DNA from: an uncultured Selenomonadales bacterium
GTDB taxonomy: Bacteria > Bacillota > Negativicutes > Selenomonadales > Selenomonadaceae
Direction: 5' to 3'
Assembly: GCA_937877655.1 (NCBI GenBank)
Contig: CALFJC010000137.1
Coordinates: forward strand, 1-18,137
DNA length: 18,137 bases
In this document: positions 1-7,055 of the stretch, piece after piece
Layout: each line of letters begins with the position of its first letter
How positions within the stretch are numbered: position 1 is the stretch's first letter
Position numbers and translations under genes: made by a program
Notes under the pieces: generated by a model
The model's database searches: none
What the model was told of the DNA's origin: nothing
Seen by the model: the letters and a program-made list of their open reading frames with translations, nothing else

Positions 1-110
1 CGGGCTGTTCACTTTCCAACGGCTGAAGTTGCGGCGAATCTTGCGGCTCAATCTGAACGGGCTCCGCACTTTCCAACGGTTGAACTTGCGGCGAATCTTG
101 CGGCTCTACA
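1..110 (-). repeat. 57-bp tandem repeat encoding EPQDSPQ-type units
   Basis: Two near-identical copies with a 57-bp period are visible. The core reading cggcgaatcttgcggctc occurs at about 32-49 and 89-106 on the plus strand, followed in each by the same Gln/Glu-rich codons. They encode 19-residue units (EPQDSPQ, then V or L, QPLES). The array may continue past position 1. Confidence 0.65.
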
Positions 111-316
111 ACTTCGGGTTCTGAAGGCTCCGGGTTTTCAAACGGTTTTTCTTCGGGCGGCAGTTCTTTTCTCGGAGCAGGTTTCTCAACTTTTTTTGAA
201 GTTGCCTCCTCCTCGAATTCCCCGCCGAATACCACAATTTCATCTTCCGCTTTAACTTGCGGCGAATTCATCAGCAACGCAAGAACCGCCGCGCTCGCCA
301 TTAATTTTTTTCTCAC
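1..316 (-). CDS. Secreted Pro/Glu-rich repeat protein, N-terminal part (cut by left edge)
   Basis: No stop codon is reached before the window edge, so only about 105 codons are visible. The GTG start lies one base after the rsmG stop (TGA, c, GTG) and has GGGGAA five bases upstream, so it is probably translationally coupled to rsmG; an ATG at 301 is the alternative. The first ~23 residues look like a Sec signal peptide: RKK, a hydrophobic stretch rich in Ala and Leu, then a cleavage-like VKA followed by ED. The mature part is acidic and proline-rich with KPAPRKELPPEEKP-type sequence. It then enters a ~19-residue repeat beginning EPQDSPQ, seen twice before the edge. This suggests an exported or envelope-spanning protein with an extended linker. 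I do not recognise the family, and the functional domain may lie outside the window. Confidence 0.72.
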   Translation of the reverse strand, partial: MRKKLMASAAVLALLMNSPQVKAEDEIVVFGGEFEEEATSKKVEKPAPRKELPPEEKPFENPEPSEPEVVEPQDSPQVQPLESAEPVQIEPQDSPQLQPLESEQP

Positions 317-317
317 G

Positions 318-1025
318 TCAATTCCCCATTCCCAATTTTATTTTCCTTATCAAACTTTCACGACGCGGATATTTTTCGGGCGTCGATTTTTTTTTCTCAA
401 TGTAAATCACGGCTCGCTTTTCGTCAAGGAGCGGCAATTTTATTTCGCGAATCAAAATTTCTCCGCCGCCCAAAATTTTAATCGCCGCCCGCGCCTCGTC
501 AAGTTCTTCTTGAAAAACTTTTCCCTTCCATGCAACAAATTTTCCGCCGACTTTTGCGAACGGCAAGCAATATTCCGCCAAAATGTTTAACCTTGCAACG
601 GCTCGCGAAGTCACAACGTCAAATTGTTCACGGAAATTTTTTTGCTTGGAAAGTTCTTCGGCGCGTCCGTGAAAAATTTTTACGTTGTCAAGCTCCAATG
701 CCTCGACAACTTTTTTTAAAAACTCCGTGCGTTTTGCCAGAGAATCTATCAAGCAAAGTTTCAAATGCGGACGAAAAATTTTTAACGGAATTGCCGGAAA
801 GCCCGCGCCCGTTCCGATGTCGGCGAGTGTTTCGACACCTTGAAAAATTTTTTCGTCCCACGCGATTACAGAATCGATTATGTGCTTGATTGCGAATTCT
901 TGCGGCTCGGTTATCGCCGTCAAATTCATTACGCGATTTTGTTCAATCACCAGCCGATAAAATTTTTCGCAAAGATCAATCTGCGCGGCGTCAAGTCCGA
1001 ATTCTGCCAACGGTTCGCGAAACAT
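318..1025 (-). CDS. rsmG: 16S rRNA (guanine-527 N7)-methyltransferase RsmG
   Basis: RsmG (GidB) is a cytosolic Rossmann-fold methyltransferase that uses S-adenosylmethionine to methylate G527 in the 530 loop of 16S rRNA. The sequence shows the family N-terminal NLTAI and HIIDS motifs, then the SAM-binding glycine loop DIGTGAGFPAIPLKIF (about residues 70-85), and the later SRAVARLNILAEYCLPF block. At 235 aa it is of normal length. I chose the ATG at 1025 because GGAG lies nine bases upstream of it; an in-frame ATG at 1034 directly abuts that GGAG with no spacing and is less likely. It follows mnmG by about 150 bp in the same direction, the classical gene order, and its stop is one base from the next start. 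Loss of RsmG gives low-level streptomycin resistance in other bacteria. Confidence 0.95.
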   Translation of the reverse strand: MFREPLAEFGLDAAQIDLCEKFYRLVIEQNRVMNLTAITEPQEFAIKHIIDSVIAWDEKIFQGVETLADIGTGAGFPAIPLKIFRPHLKLCLIDSLAKRTEFLKKVVEALELDNVKIFHGRAEELSKQKNFREQFDVVTSRAVARLNILAEYCLPFAKVGGKFVAWKGKVFQEELDEARAAIKILGGGEILIREIKLPLLDEKRAVIYIEKKKSTPEKYPRRESLIRKIKLGMGN

Positions 1026-1070
1026 TTTTATCATCTCCGAAAAACATTTTAGCCGCGAATTTAATGCAAG

Positions 1071-1201
1071 TCAAATTGTTTCAAGCCAGCCGCTTAAAAA
1101 GCGGCAGAACAGCTGACGCGCTTTGCTACTCAAAAATTTTAAGTTTCTCGCCGCGCCGGTACGCAACGCTGCGCATTGCTAGCTTAAATCGTTTCAAGCC
1201 A
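1071..1201. repeat. 18-bp direct repeat duplicating the mnmG 3' end, bracketing a hairpin
   Basis: Positions 1184-1201 (the last codons and stop of mnmG) match 1071-1088 at 16 of 18 bases, including an uninterrupted gtttcaagcca. The period is 113 bp. Immediately beside the downstream copy is a perfect 7-bp inverted repeat with a 3-base loop (GCCGCTT-aaa-AAGCGGC, 1089-1105). The segment lies wholly in the mnmG-rsmG gap and holds no gene. Confidence 0.6.
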
Positions 1202-3043
1202 TACAAGTAAAACGGAAACATCGGCGGGCGAAACGCCCGAAATTCTGCTTGCCTGCCCGATTGAACGCGGACGAATTTCCGAAAGTTTTTCTCGCGCCTC
1301 AACGCGCAAATTTTTCAAAGCGTTATAATCGACGCCGTCGGGAATAATTTTATTTTCAAGCCGATCCAATTTCTCGGCAAGTTCCGACTGCTTTTTGATA
1401 TATCCTTCGTAGAAAATGGAAATTTCAACCTGCGCGGCGGCTTCCGAAGAAATTTCGGGCAAATCAAAGGCGGCGCGGAGTTTTTCATATGTGACATTTT
1501 GGCGGCGCAAAAGTTCCGCAAGCGGCATCGTGTTATGAACTTCGCCAATTCCCAAGCCCAAAAGTTTTTGATTGACTTCGTTGCTCGGCGTCAATTTAAT
1601 TTCGTTGAGACGCCGCGTTGCCAATTCAATCTCCGTCCGCTTCTTCTCGAATAACTCTCCGCGTTCAAGTGAGGCAAGTCCGATTTTTATCGCATAAGGA
1701 GTTAATCTTAAGTCCGCGTTGTCTTGTCGGAGCAAAAGTCTGTACTCGGCGCGGGAAGTCATCATGCGATAAGGTTCGTTTGTGCCCTTCGTTACCAAAT
1801 CATCAATCAACACGCCGATATATCCTTCCGAACGTTTTAAAATCAGCGGCTCAAATTTTTTCACGAAAGCCGCCGCGTTTATTCCCGCGATTAATCCCTG
1901 CGCCGCCGCCTCTTCGTAGCCTGAAGTTCCGTTCGATTGTCCCGCCGAAAAAAATCCCGCGATATTTTTAAATTCCAACGTCGGCTTGAGTTGCAAAGGA
2001 TCAATGCAGTCGTATTCAATCGCGTAGCCCGCCCGCATAATTTTTGCCCGCTCCAAGCCCGGTATCGTATGCAAAAATTCTATCTGAACATCCATCGGCA
2101 TTGAAGTTGACATGCCTTGAACATAATATTCCTGCGTGTTCAAACCTTCGGGCTCAAGAAAAAGTTGATGACGCTCCTTGTCGGGGAAACGAATAATTTT
2201 TGACTCAATCGACGGGCAATAGCGCGGACCTATTCCTTCGATAATGCCGTTCGCCATCGGGGCGCGGTGAAGATTTTTTCTCAAAATTTCATGCGTCCGT
2301 TCGTTGGTGTAAGTCAAATAACAATTCACAAGATTTTTAACGGGCGTTTTCGTCATGAAAGAAAAATTTTGCGGAGGATTGTCGCCGCGTTGAATTTCCA
2401 TTTTGTCGAAGTCCAAAGTTCTCGCGTCAACCCGCGCAGGCGTTCCCGTTTTAAAGCGCATAAGTTTTACGCCGAGATTTTTAAGCGAATCGGAAAGTTT
2501 AATCGCCGCCCGCTGTCCGTTCGGACCGCCGTCAAAAATACTTTCGCCGATAATGATTCGCCCGCTTAAATAAGTTCCGCTTGCCAAAATCACGGCGTCC
2601 GCCAAAAAAGTTTCGCCCGTCTCCGCCGTGACTCCGACAATTTTATTTTTCTCAACCAAAATTTTTTCAATCAGCAACTGTTTCAAATCGAGCTCGTCAA
2701 CATTTTCGCAAAAATTTTTCATGACGGCTTGATAAATTTTTTTGTCGGCTTGGGCGCGCAGTGCTTGGACGGCAAAACCTTTGCCCGTGTTCAGCGTGCG
2801 AAATTGAATGCAAGTTTCATCGGCGGCAATTCCCATTTGTCCGCCCAGCGCGTCAATTTCTCGGACGAGATGTCCTTTTGCAGGTCCGCCGATTGACGGA
2901 TTGCAAGGCATCATCGCCAAATTTTCCAGAGATAAAGTTGTCAGCAAAGTTTTGCAACCGAGCCGCGCAGAAGCCAACGCCGCCTCAATGCCCGCGTGCC
3001 CCGCGCCGATTATTATCACGTCGTATTTGTCGGCGATAAACAA
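1184..3043 (-). CDS. mnmG: tRNA uridine-34 carboxymethylaminomethyl-modification enzyme MnmG (GidA)
   Basis: MnmG is the FAD-binding subunit of the MnmE-MnmG complex, which installs the (carboxymethyl)aminomethyl group at C5 of wobble uridine 34 in several tRNAs. At 619 aa it is full length. Visible marks are the dinucleotide-binding GAGHAG (residues 13-18), PCNPSIGGPAKGHLVREID (46-64), the conserved cysteine in GPRYCPSIE (C276), GTSGYEEAAAQGLIAG in the FAD domain, and the C-terminal RISGVSPADVSVLLVWL tail. The start is TTG, supported by AGGAGG seven bases upstream; that Shine-Dalgarno overlaps the stop codon of the restriction endonuclease gene, 12 bp away, so expression is probably coupled to it. 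mnmE, often the neighbour, is not in the window; its usual place is taken by a restriction-modification pair. Confidence 0.97.
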   Translation of the reverse strand: MFIADKYDVIIIGAGHAGIEAALASARLGCKTLLTTLSLENLAMMPCNPSIGGPAKGHLVREIDALGGQMGIAADETCIQFRTLNTGKGFAVQALRAQADKKIYQAVMKNFCENVDELDLKQLLIEKILVEKNKIVGVTAETGETFLADAVILASGTYLSGRIIIGESIFDGGPNGQRAAIKLSDSLKNLGVKLMRFKTGTPARVDARTLDFDKMEIQRGDNPPQNFSFMTKTPVKNLVNCYLTYTNERTHEILRKNLHRAPMANGIIEGIGPRYCPSIESKIIRFPDKERHQLFLEPEGLNTQEYYVQGMSTSMPMDVQIEFLHTIPGLERAKIMRAGYAIEYDCIDPLQLKPTLEFKNIAGFFSAGQSNGTSGYEEAAAQGLIAGINAAAFVKKFEPLILKRSEGYIGVLIDDLVTKGTNEPYRMMTSRAEYRLLLRQDNADLRLTPYAIKIGLASLERGELFEKKRTEIELATRRLNEIKLTPSNEVNQKLLGLGIGEVHNTMPLAELLRRQNVTYEKLRAAFDLPEISSEAAAQVEISIFYEGYIKKQSELAEKLDRLENKIIPDGVDYNALKNLRVEAREKLSEIRPRSIGQASRISGVSPADVSVLLVWLETI

Positions 3044-3055
3044 ATTTTTTCCTCC

Positions 3056-4012
3056 TCAGATTGTAAAAATATTTGTGTAAGATTTTTTGCATAAAGCTGA
3101 AATAAGCACTTGACGCGGCGGACATACCGACGCCAAAATTATATCTTGAAATCCATGATTAATTTCTTTTGTCGGTTTGATTGTTCCCGCATACAATGCC
3201 AAATTTTTCAGCGATACCGTATTGTTTGAAACGGGATTTCTATAATCGTCGTATGCAAACGACAAAATATTTACCTCGTTTGTTTTTTCGGAAATAAAAT
3301 CTTTGAGATTCAGAGCTGTAGTTGAAGAAATATAATCGGCGAGCAAATCTTGAATAACCCAAATTGTTTTTCCGCCCCACGCCAAAGCAACTTGAGATTT
3401 CACAAGAAGTTGACTTGCCATCCTTGCCCAAACCTGCCGATAATTTATTCCGGGTGCCGTGTGATTCTTTTGAAGGATACAATCTTCAAAAGCTTGGGGA
3501 ATAGTGCTCCGAATTTTTTTATTGCCGCCCGAAGTGCTCGAAGTCATAACCTCAACAATCACAGGCAAACCGACAGGAATATTTTCGACAATCGGCATCA
3601 AAATATAATCGAAAGTATAATCAAAGTTTTGTGAGGCAGTGGATTTATATTTTATTTTAACTTCCGACCAAACGCCAAGTTGAGTTCCTTTTGGAAAATC
3701 ACATTTACTCATTAAAATTTTTTGAACTTCATTCGCAGGATTCGGATAAAACAATCTGCGCGGGCAAATTATCCAAGGCTCGGCATCTTCGCGAAGTTGG
3801 ATTGAACAAATGCCCGAAGGAACTTTTTCCATGTCCGGAAAAAATTTTTTTAATTCGGGATGCCCGGATAAATTTATTTCAGATTGAAAACGATTTCCGC
3901 CGCCGTCACAAGTCGCCGACATAAAAGGACAAAGTGCTCGCATTCTTGATTCTTTTACTCCCAAACTTTTGTCGGTTACGGGATAGCCGAACAGTTCATA
4001 AATCTTTGACAC
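3056..4012 (-). CDS. NotI-family type II restriction endonuclease
   Basis: I assign this 318-aa protein to the NotI family from remembered NotI landmarks in the same order. The N-terminal LFGYPV resembles NotI FFGHRV. Four cysteines lie in matching contexts: C28 in ALCPFMSA, C35, C69 in GICSIQ and C83 in WIICPRR. In NotI these bind iron in a fold unique to that family. The PD-(D/E)XK core follows: E117 (SEVKIKY), D135 (TFDYIL) and E154 (VEVMTS), corresponding to E145, D160 and E182 of NotI; where NotI has E-x-Q this protein has E-x-M. The start is GTG with AAGGAGG seven bases upstream, inside the end of the methyltransferase gene, giving a 37-bp overlap. Placing R after M fits expression of protection first. 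The recognition site cannot be read from the protein; known relatives cut GC-rich palindromes with a GGCC core. Confidence 0.82.
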   Translation of the reverse strand: MSKIYELFGYPVTDKSLGVKESRMRALCPFMSATCDGGGNRFQSEINLSGHPELKKFFPDMEKVPSGICSIQLREDAEPWIICPRRLFYPNPANEVQKILMSKCDFPKGTQLGVWSEVKIKYKSTASQNFDYTFDYILMPIVENIPVGLPVIVEVMTSSTSGGNKKIRSTIPQAFEDCILQKNHTAPGINYRQVWARMASQLLVKSQVALAWGGKTIWVIQDLLADYISSTTALNLKDFISEKTNEVNILSFAYDDYRNPVSNNTVSLKNLALYAGTIKPTKEINHGFQDIILASVCPPRQVLISALCKKSYTNIFTI

Positions 4013-5067
4013 AAGAGAGCCTCCTTAATTTTTTCGGCGATAACTTTTGCCAAAGGCGGCGGGACAGAATTGCTTATCTGGCGATATTGATCCAAATCTT
4101 TAAACGTGCCCGACCGTCCGCGTATCGATCCGCACAAAATATAATCGTCGGGATAGCCATGAATCCTCATGTATTCGCGAGGAGTCAGATAACGATCTTC
4201 CGTAGGATGAAAAAATATTTCGCCGCCGCGCAGAGTATTGGCAGGTTTGTTTCGGGCGAGCCGCAAAAATTTTGTTGTATCTTTTTTTGTCAAACCGCAA
4301 ATTTGATCTTTCGGAAGCTGTAATTGCGACGACAAATATTTTCCTTCGGGAACTCCGTGAATACGTTGACGATCTCGCAACGGAGTAATATCAATGTGGC
4401 TGTCTTCGGGAATTTCATGAACAGCCGATTTTTTTTGCGGAGGCGGCAAATCGTCAATGACTTCTCCAACCGTTTTGTAAGGAAGACAGAATAAATTTCC
4501 CGACTCGGCATGAGTGGCTGACGGAAAATTAAATCTATCGTTCGTTAAAGCGACAAGAAAAATTCTCTCGCGCTTTTGGGCAATGCCGTATTCTGCCGCC
4601 GACAAAATCTTGTACTTCACAACATAGCCGAGATTTTCAAGTTGCCTTATGAAATTTTCAAAAACTCCGCCCGACTTGCCGTTTAAATCTTTGGCAGTCA
4701 ATAATCCTTTTACTTGTTCAATCATAATTGCCGAAGGTTTGATTGTGCGAGCAAATCTTATGAACTCAAAAAGCAATTCGCCGCGTTCATCTCCGAGAGA
4801 AAGTTTTTTTCCTGCCTGCGAAAATGCTTGACAAGGTGAGCCGCCGAAAAGCAAATCAATCTGCTCTGTTGCAAAATCTTCAGGCTTAAATTGTCGAATA
4901 TCGCCTTGAAAAATTTTCGTGCCGTTCGAAAAATTTGTTCGCAGTGTTTCACAACAATTTTTGTCAATCTCAATGCACGCAGAAATTTCAAAACCTGCTT
5001 GACGAATGCCGAGATCCATTCCGCCCGCTCCCGAAAACAAAGACAGGGCTCTTAAAATTCCAATCAT
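3976..5067 (-). CDS. DNA (cytosine-5) methyltransferase, partner of the NotI-like endonuclease
   Basis: This 363-aa C5-cytosine methyltransferase should protect the host's own sites for the adjoining endonuclease. The motifs are in canonical order. Motif I is SLFSGAGGMDLG (residues 9-20). Motif IV holds the catalytic cysteine in GGSPCQAFS (C79). Motif VI is MIEQVKGL (around E117), motif VIII is QKRERIF (164-170), and the motif IX/X end is YLTPREYMRIHGYPDDY followed by QISNSVPPPLA. Target recognition should lie between about 175 and 290. Motif VI reads EQV where ENV is usual. The open frame extends upstream to 5310, but that stretch is antisense to flhF and lacks family sequence. I start at the ATG at 5067, directly preceded by GGGAG, which is unusually tight spacing. 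The 3' end overlaps the endonuclease gene by 37 bp. Confidence 0.9.
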   Translation of the reverse strand: MIGILRALSLFSGAGGMDLGIRQAGFEISACIEIDKNCCETLRTNFSNGTKIFQGDIRQFKPEDFATEQIDLLFGGSPCQAFSQAGKKLSLGDERGELLFEFIRFARTIKPSAIMIEQVKGLLTAKDLNGKSGGVFENFIRQLENLGYVVKYKILSAAEYGIAQKRERIFLVALTNDRFNFPSATHAESGNLFCLPYKTVGEVIDDLPPPQKKSAVHEIPEDSHIDITPLRDRQRIHGVPEGKYLSSQLQLPKDQICGLTKKDTTKFLRLARNKPANTLRGGEIFFHPTEDRYLTPREYMRIHGYPDDYILCGSIRGRSGTFKDLDQYRQISNSVPPPLAKVIAEKIKEALLCQRFMNCSAIP

Positions 5068-5085
5068 CTCCCAAAAATTTTTTTG

Positions 5086-5114
5086 AGTGTAAACCGCATA
5101 AAAAAAACCGTCAA
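5086..5114 (-). promoter_or_regulatory. Predicted sigma-70-type promoter for the R-M/mnmG/rsmG operon
   Basis: Reading the minus strand, TTGACG (5114-5109) is followed after 17 bp by TACACT (5091-5086), a five-of-six and a four-of-six match to consensus. Transcription would begin near 5079, leaving a leader of only about a dozen bases before the methyltransferase ATG. Confidence 0.5.
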
Positions 5115-5119
5115 GGTTT
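5105..5119. promoter_or_regulatory. Inverted repeat AAACC-N5-GGTTT between divergent promoters (possible operator)
   Basis: A perfect 5-bp inverted repeat (AAACC at 5105-5109, GGTTT at 5115-5119) covers the -35 box of the R-M promoter and touches the predicted -35 of flhF. AAACCG also occurs 14 bp earlier at 5091-5096. The position suits a repressor of one or both promoters, but the symmetry is short and could be chance. Confidence 0.35.
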
Positions 5120-5145
5120 GCTATGAAAATTTTTTCTGCTATAAT
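5118..5145 (+). promoter_or_regulatory. Predicted extended -10 promoter for flhF
   Basis: A consensus TATAAT at 5140-5145 is preceded by TGC, forming an extended -10 element. TTGCTA at 5118-5123 (16-bp spacer) is a modest -35. The start site would be near 5152, about 34 bases ahead of the flhF TTG. Confidence 0.6.
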
Positions 5146-5185
5146 CCCTTGACAGAAATAAAATGGAAATTGGCGGTGATTTTGT

Positions 5186-7039
5186 TTGCAAATAAAAGTT
5201 TTTAAAGCGGGCAATATGAAGGACGCAATGGCGGCTATGAAAAAAGAGCTCGGCGAAGAAGCCGTCATATTGCACAGCAAAAAATATAAGGAGGGCGGGC
5301 TGTTGGGCATCGGCAGCCGCGAAGTCGTGGAAATAACGGCGGCGGTCGAAGAAAGTTCTCTGCCGAAAAAAACGGAGCCGCAACGCCTTAAGCATCCGAC
5401 CGTTGCAACTTCTTCAATTTTGAGTCGTTATAAAACGGACGGCACCGCGCAGGCAGTCGCGGGAGCAGAAAAGGTAAACGAAAAACTTTCTGCGGAAAAT
5501 AAAGATGAAACTTCTTCTTCAACGCAAATCGACAATCTTGCAGAAAAAATTTCCGCGCAGAAAAATTCGCCCGCGCCGCCAAAAAATTTTGAAGACATGT
5601 TGAACGCGGCAAAGGAAGATTCTGTATCGTCCGATGAATCGGAAGAAAAATCTTCACCCGACGAAGAATCTCAACCTTCGGAAAAAATTTCAGAGTCCGA
5701 AGAAACTTCGCAACCTTCGGAAGAAATTTCTGCACCCGAAGAAACTTCTCAATCGTCAGAAAAAATTTCCGAGTCTGAAGAAACTTCGCAACCTTCCGAA
5801 GAAATTTCCACACCCGAAGAATCTTCGCAACCTTCAAAAGAAATTTCCACACCCGAAGAATCTTCGCAACCTTCAAAAGAAATTTCCACGCCCGAAGAAT
5901 CTTCGCAACCTTCAAAAAAAGTTTCCTTAACCAACGAAGCCCCGCAACCGACAGAAAAAATTTCTGCGAACAACGAAATTCCGCAACAAGTCGCGGGCTT
6001 TACTCAAGAACAAATGGCGCAAACTCAAGCAATGATAATGGCGCAATTCAATCAGTTGCAAATGATTCAGCAGGCGGCAATAGCTCAAGCGCAGGCACAA
6101 GCGGCGGAACAACTTCGTCTTCAACAGGCACAACAAGCCGCAATCGCGCAGGCGCAACCTTCGACGGCGAACGAAGAAAAAATCAAGAAGCTCGAAGAAG
6201 AAATTGCGCAGATGAAAGCTCTGCTGACAGAAATTTTGGGACGCGAATCAAAAAAGGGCGGCGTCTCGTTGCACGAAGCTTTGAAACTCCAAGAAGTTGA
6301 CGAAGAAATTTTAAAGGAAATGGCGGCGCAGGCACAGGCGGGAGAAACTTTGGTCGATATGCATACGCCGGCGGCGAAAACCACTTTGACAAATTATCTT
6401 AACGAGCATGTGAAATTTTCCGACGGCGTGAAACTCAATCGGCACGGCGTAAGAATAGTTGCGTTGTTGGGCACAACGGGCGTAGGAAAAACTACGACGC
6501 TTGCCAAAATCGCGGCGAAATTTGTTTTGGAACAAAGAACGAGCGTCGCGCTGATAACGGCGGACACTTACAGAATTTCAGCCGTCGAACAGCTTAAAAC
6601 TTATTCGGACATTTTGGAGTTGCCGCTGGAGATTGTTTACAATCCGCCCGAACTTGCCTCTGCTATCGAACGTCATCGTCACAAGGAATTGATTTTAATC
6701 GACACGGCGGGGCGCAGTCAGCACAACGAATATCAAATGCGCGAGCTGGAAGAATTTTTGCGCGTCAATCCTCGAATCGAAAAACATTTGGTTATCAGCG
6801 CGACAACAAAATTCACCGACGCCAAGCAGATTATGAATAAATTTTCGCAAGTCAATCCCGACAAAATAATTTTTACCAAAATCGACGAGACGGGCAGCGT
6901 AGGAATGATTGTAAATCTTTTGAACGACAACAGATATTCGCTGTCTTACATAACGACCGGGCAAAGCGTCCCCGATGACATTGAGCGCGCAAATTCTGAA
7001 GTGCTTGCAAATCTTTTACTCCAAAAAGTTGAAGAGTAA
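5186..7039 (+). CDS. flhF: Flagellar biosynthesis GTPase FlhF with repeat-expanded linker
   Basis: FlhF is an SRP-family GTPase that sets the site and number of flagella at the membrane. The TTG start is supported by GGTGA six bases upstream and by the typical N-terminus (KVFKAGNMKDAMAAMKKELG, then GGLLGIGSREVVEIT). The C-terminal NG domain begins around residue 400: G1 GTTGVGKTTT (429-438), ADTYRISAVEQLKTY, G3 DTAGRS (506-511) and G4 TKID (564-567). At 617 aa it is well above the usual 370-450. The surplus is an acidic Ser/Pro/Glu linker with eight 13-residue tandem units (162-265), then a Gln/Ala-rich segment (about 272-325) and a short coiled coil (EEKIKKLEEEIAQMKALL, 329-346). The GTPase core looks intact. 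flhG follows after 16 bp. Confidence 0.96.
   Translation: MQIKVFKAGNMKDAMAAMKKELGEEAVILHSKKYKEGGLLGIGSREVVEITAAVEESSLPKKTEPQRLKHPTVATSSILSRYKTDGTAQAVAGAEKVNEKLSAENKDETSSSTQIDNLAEKISAQKNSPAPPKNFEDMLNAAKEDSVSSDESEEKSSPDEESQPSEKISESEETSQPSEEISAPEETSQSSEKISESEETSQPSEEISTPEESSQPSKEISTPEESSQPSKEISTPEESSQPSKKVSLTNEAPQPTEKISANNEIPQQVAGFTQEQMAQTQAMIMAQFNQLQMIQQAAIAQAQAQAAEQLRLQQAQQAAIAQAQPSTANEEKIKKLEEEIAQMKALLTEILGRESKKGGVSLHEALKLQEVDEEILKEMAAQAQAGETLVDMHTPAAKTTLTNYLNEHVKFSDGVKLNRHGVRIVALLGTTGVGKTTTLAKIAAKFVLEQRTSVALITADTYRISAVEQLKTYSDILELPLEIVYNPPELASAIERHRHKELILIDTAGRSQHNEYQMRELEEFLRVNPRIEKHLVISATTKFTDAKQIMNKFSQVNPDKIIFTKIDETGSVGMIVNLLNDNRYSLSYITTGQSVPDDIERANSEVLANLLLQKVEE
5669..5980 (+). repeat. 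39-bp tandem repeat (8 units) within flhF
   Basis: Eight in-frame 39-bp units encode 13-residue repeats of the type SQPSEEISTPEES. Units four to six (about 5786-5902) are nearly identical in DNA, whereas the first three and the last two have drifted. This points to recent expansion of the central units, probably by slippage or unequal recombination. Confidence 0.9.
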
Positions 7040-7055
7040 TTAAGAGGTAAAAAAC

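Noticed and set aside
1089..1105. The mnmG-rsmG hairpin as a transcription terminator
   Set aside because: No T run follows on either strand, and rsmG downstream has no other evident promoter.
5068..5310. N-terminal extension of the methyltransferase frame by 81 codons
   Set aside because: It lies antisense to the flhF start and over two predicted promoters, and the family N-terminus begins at the ATG at 5067.
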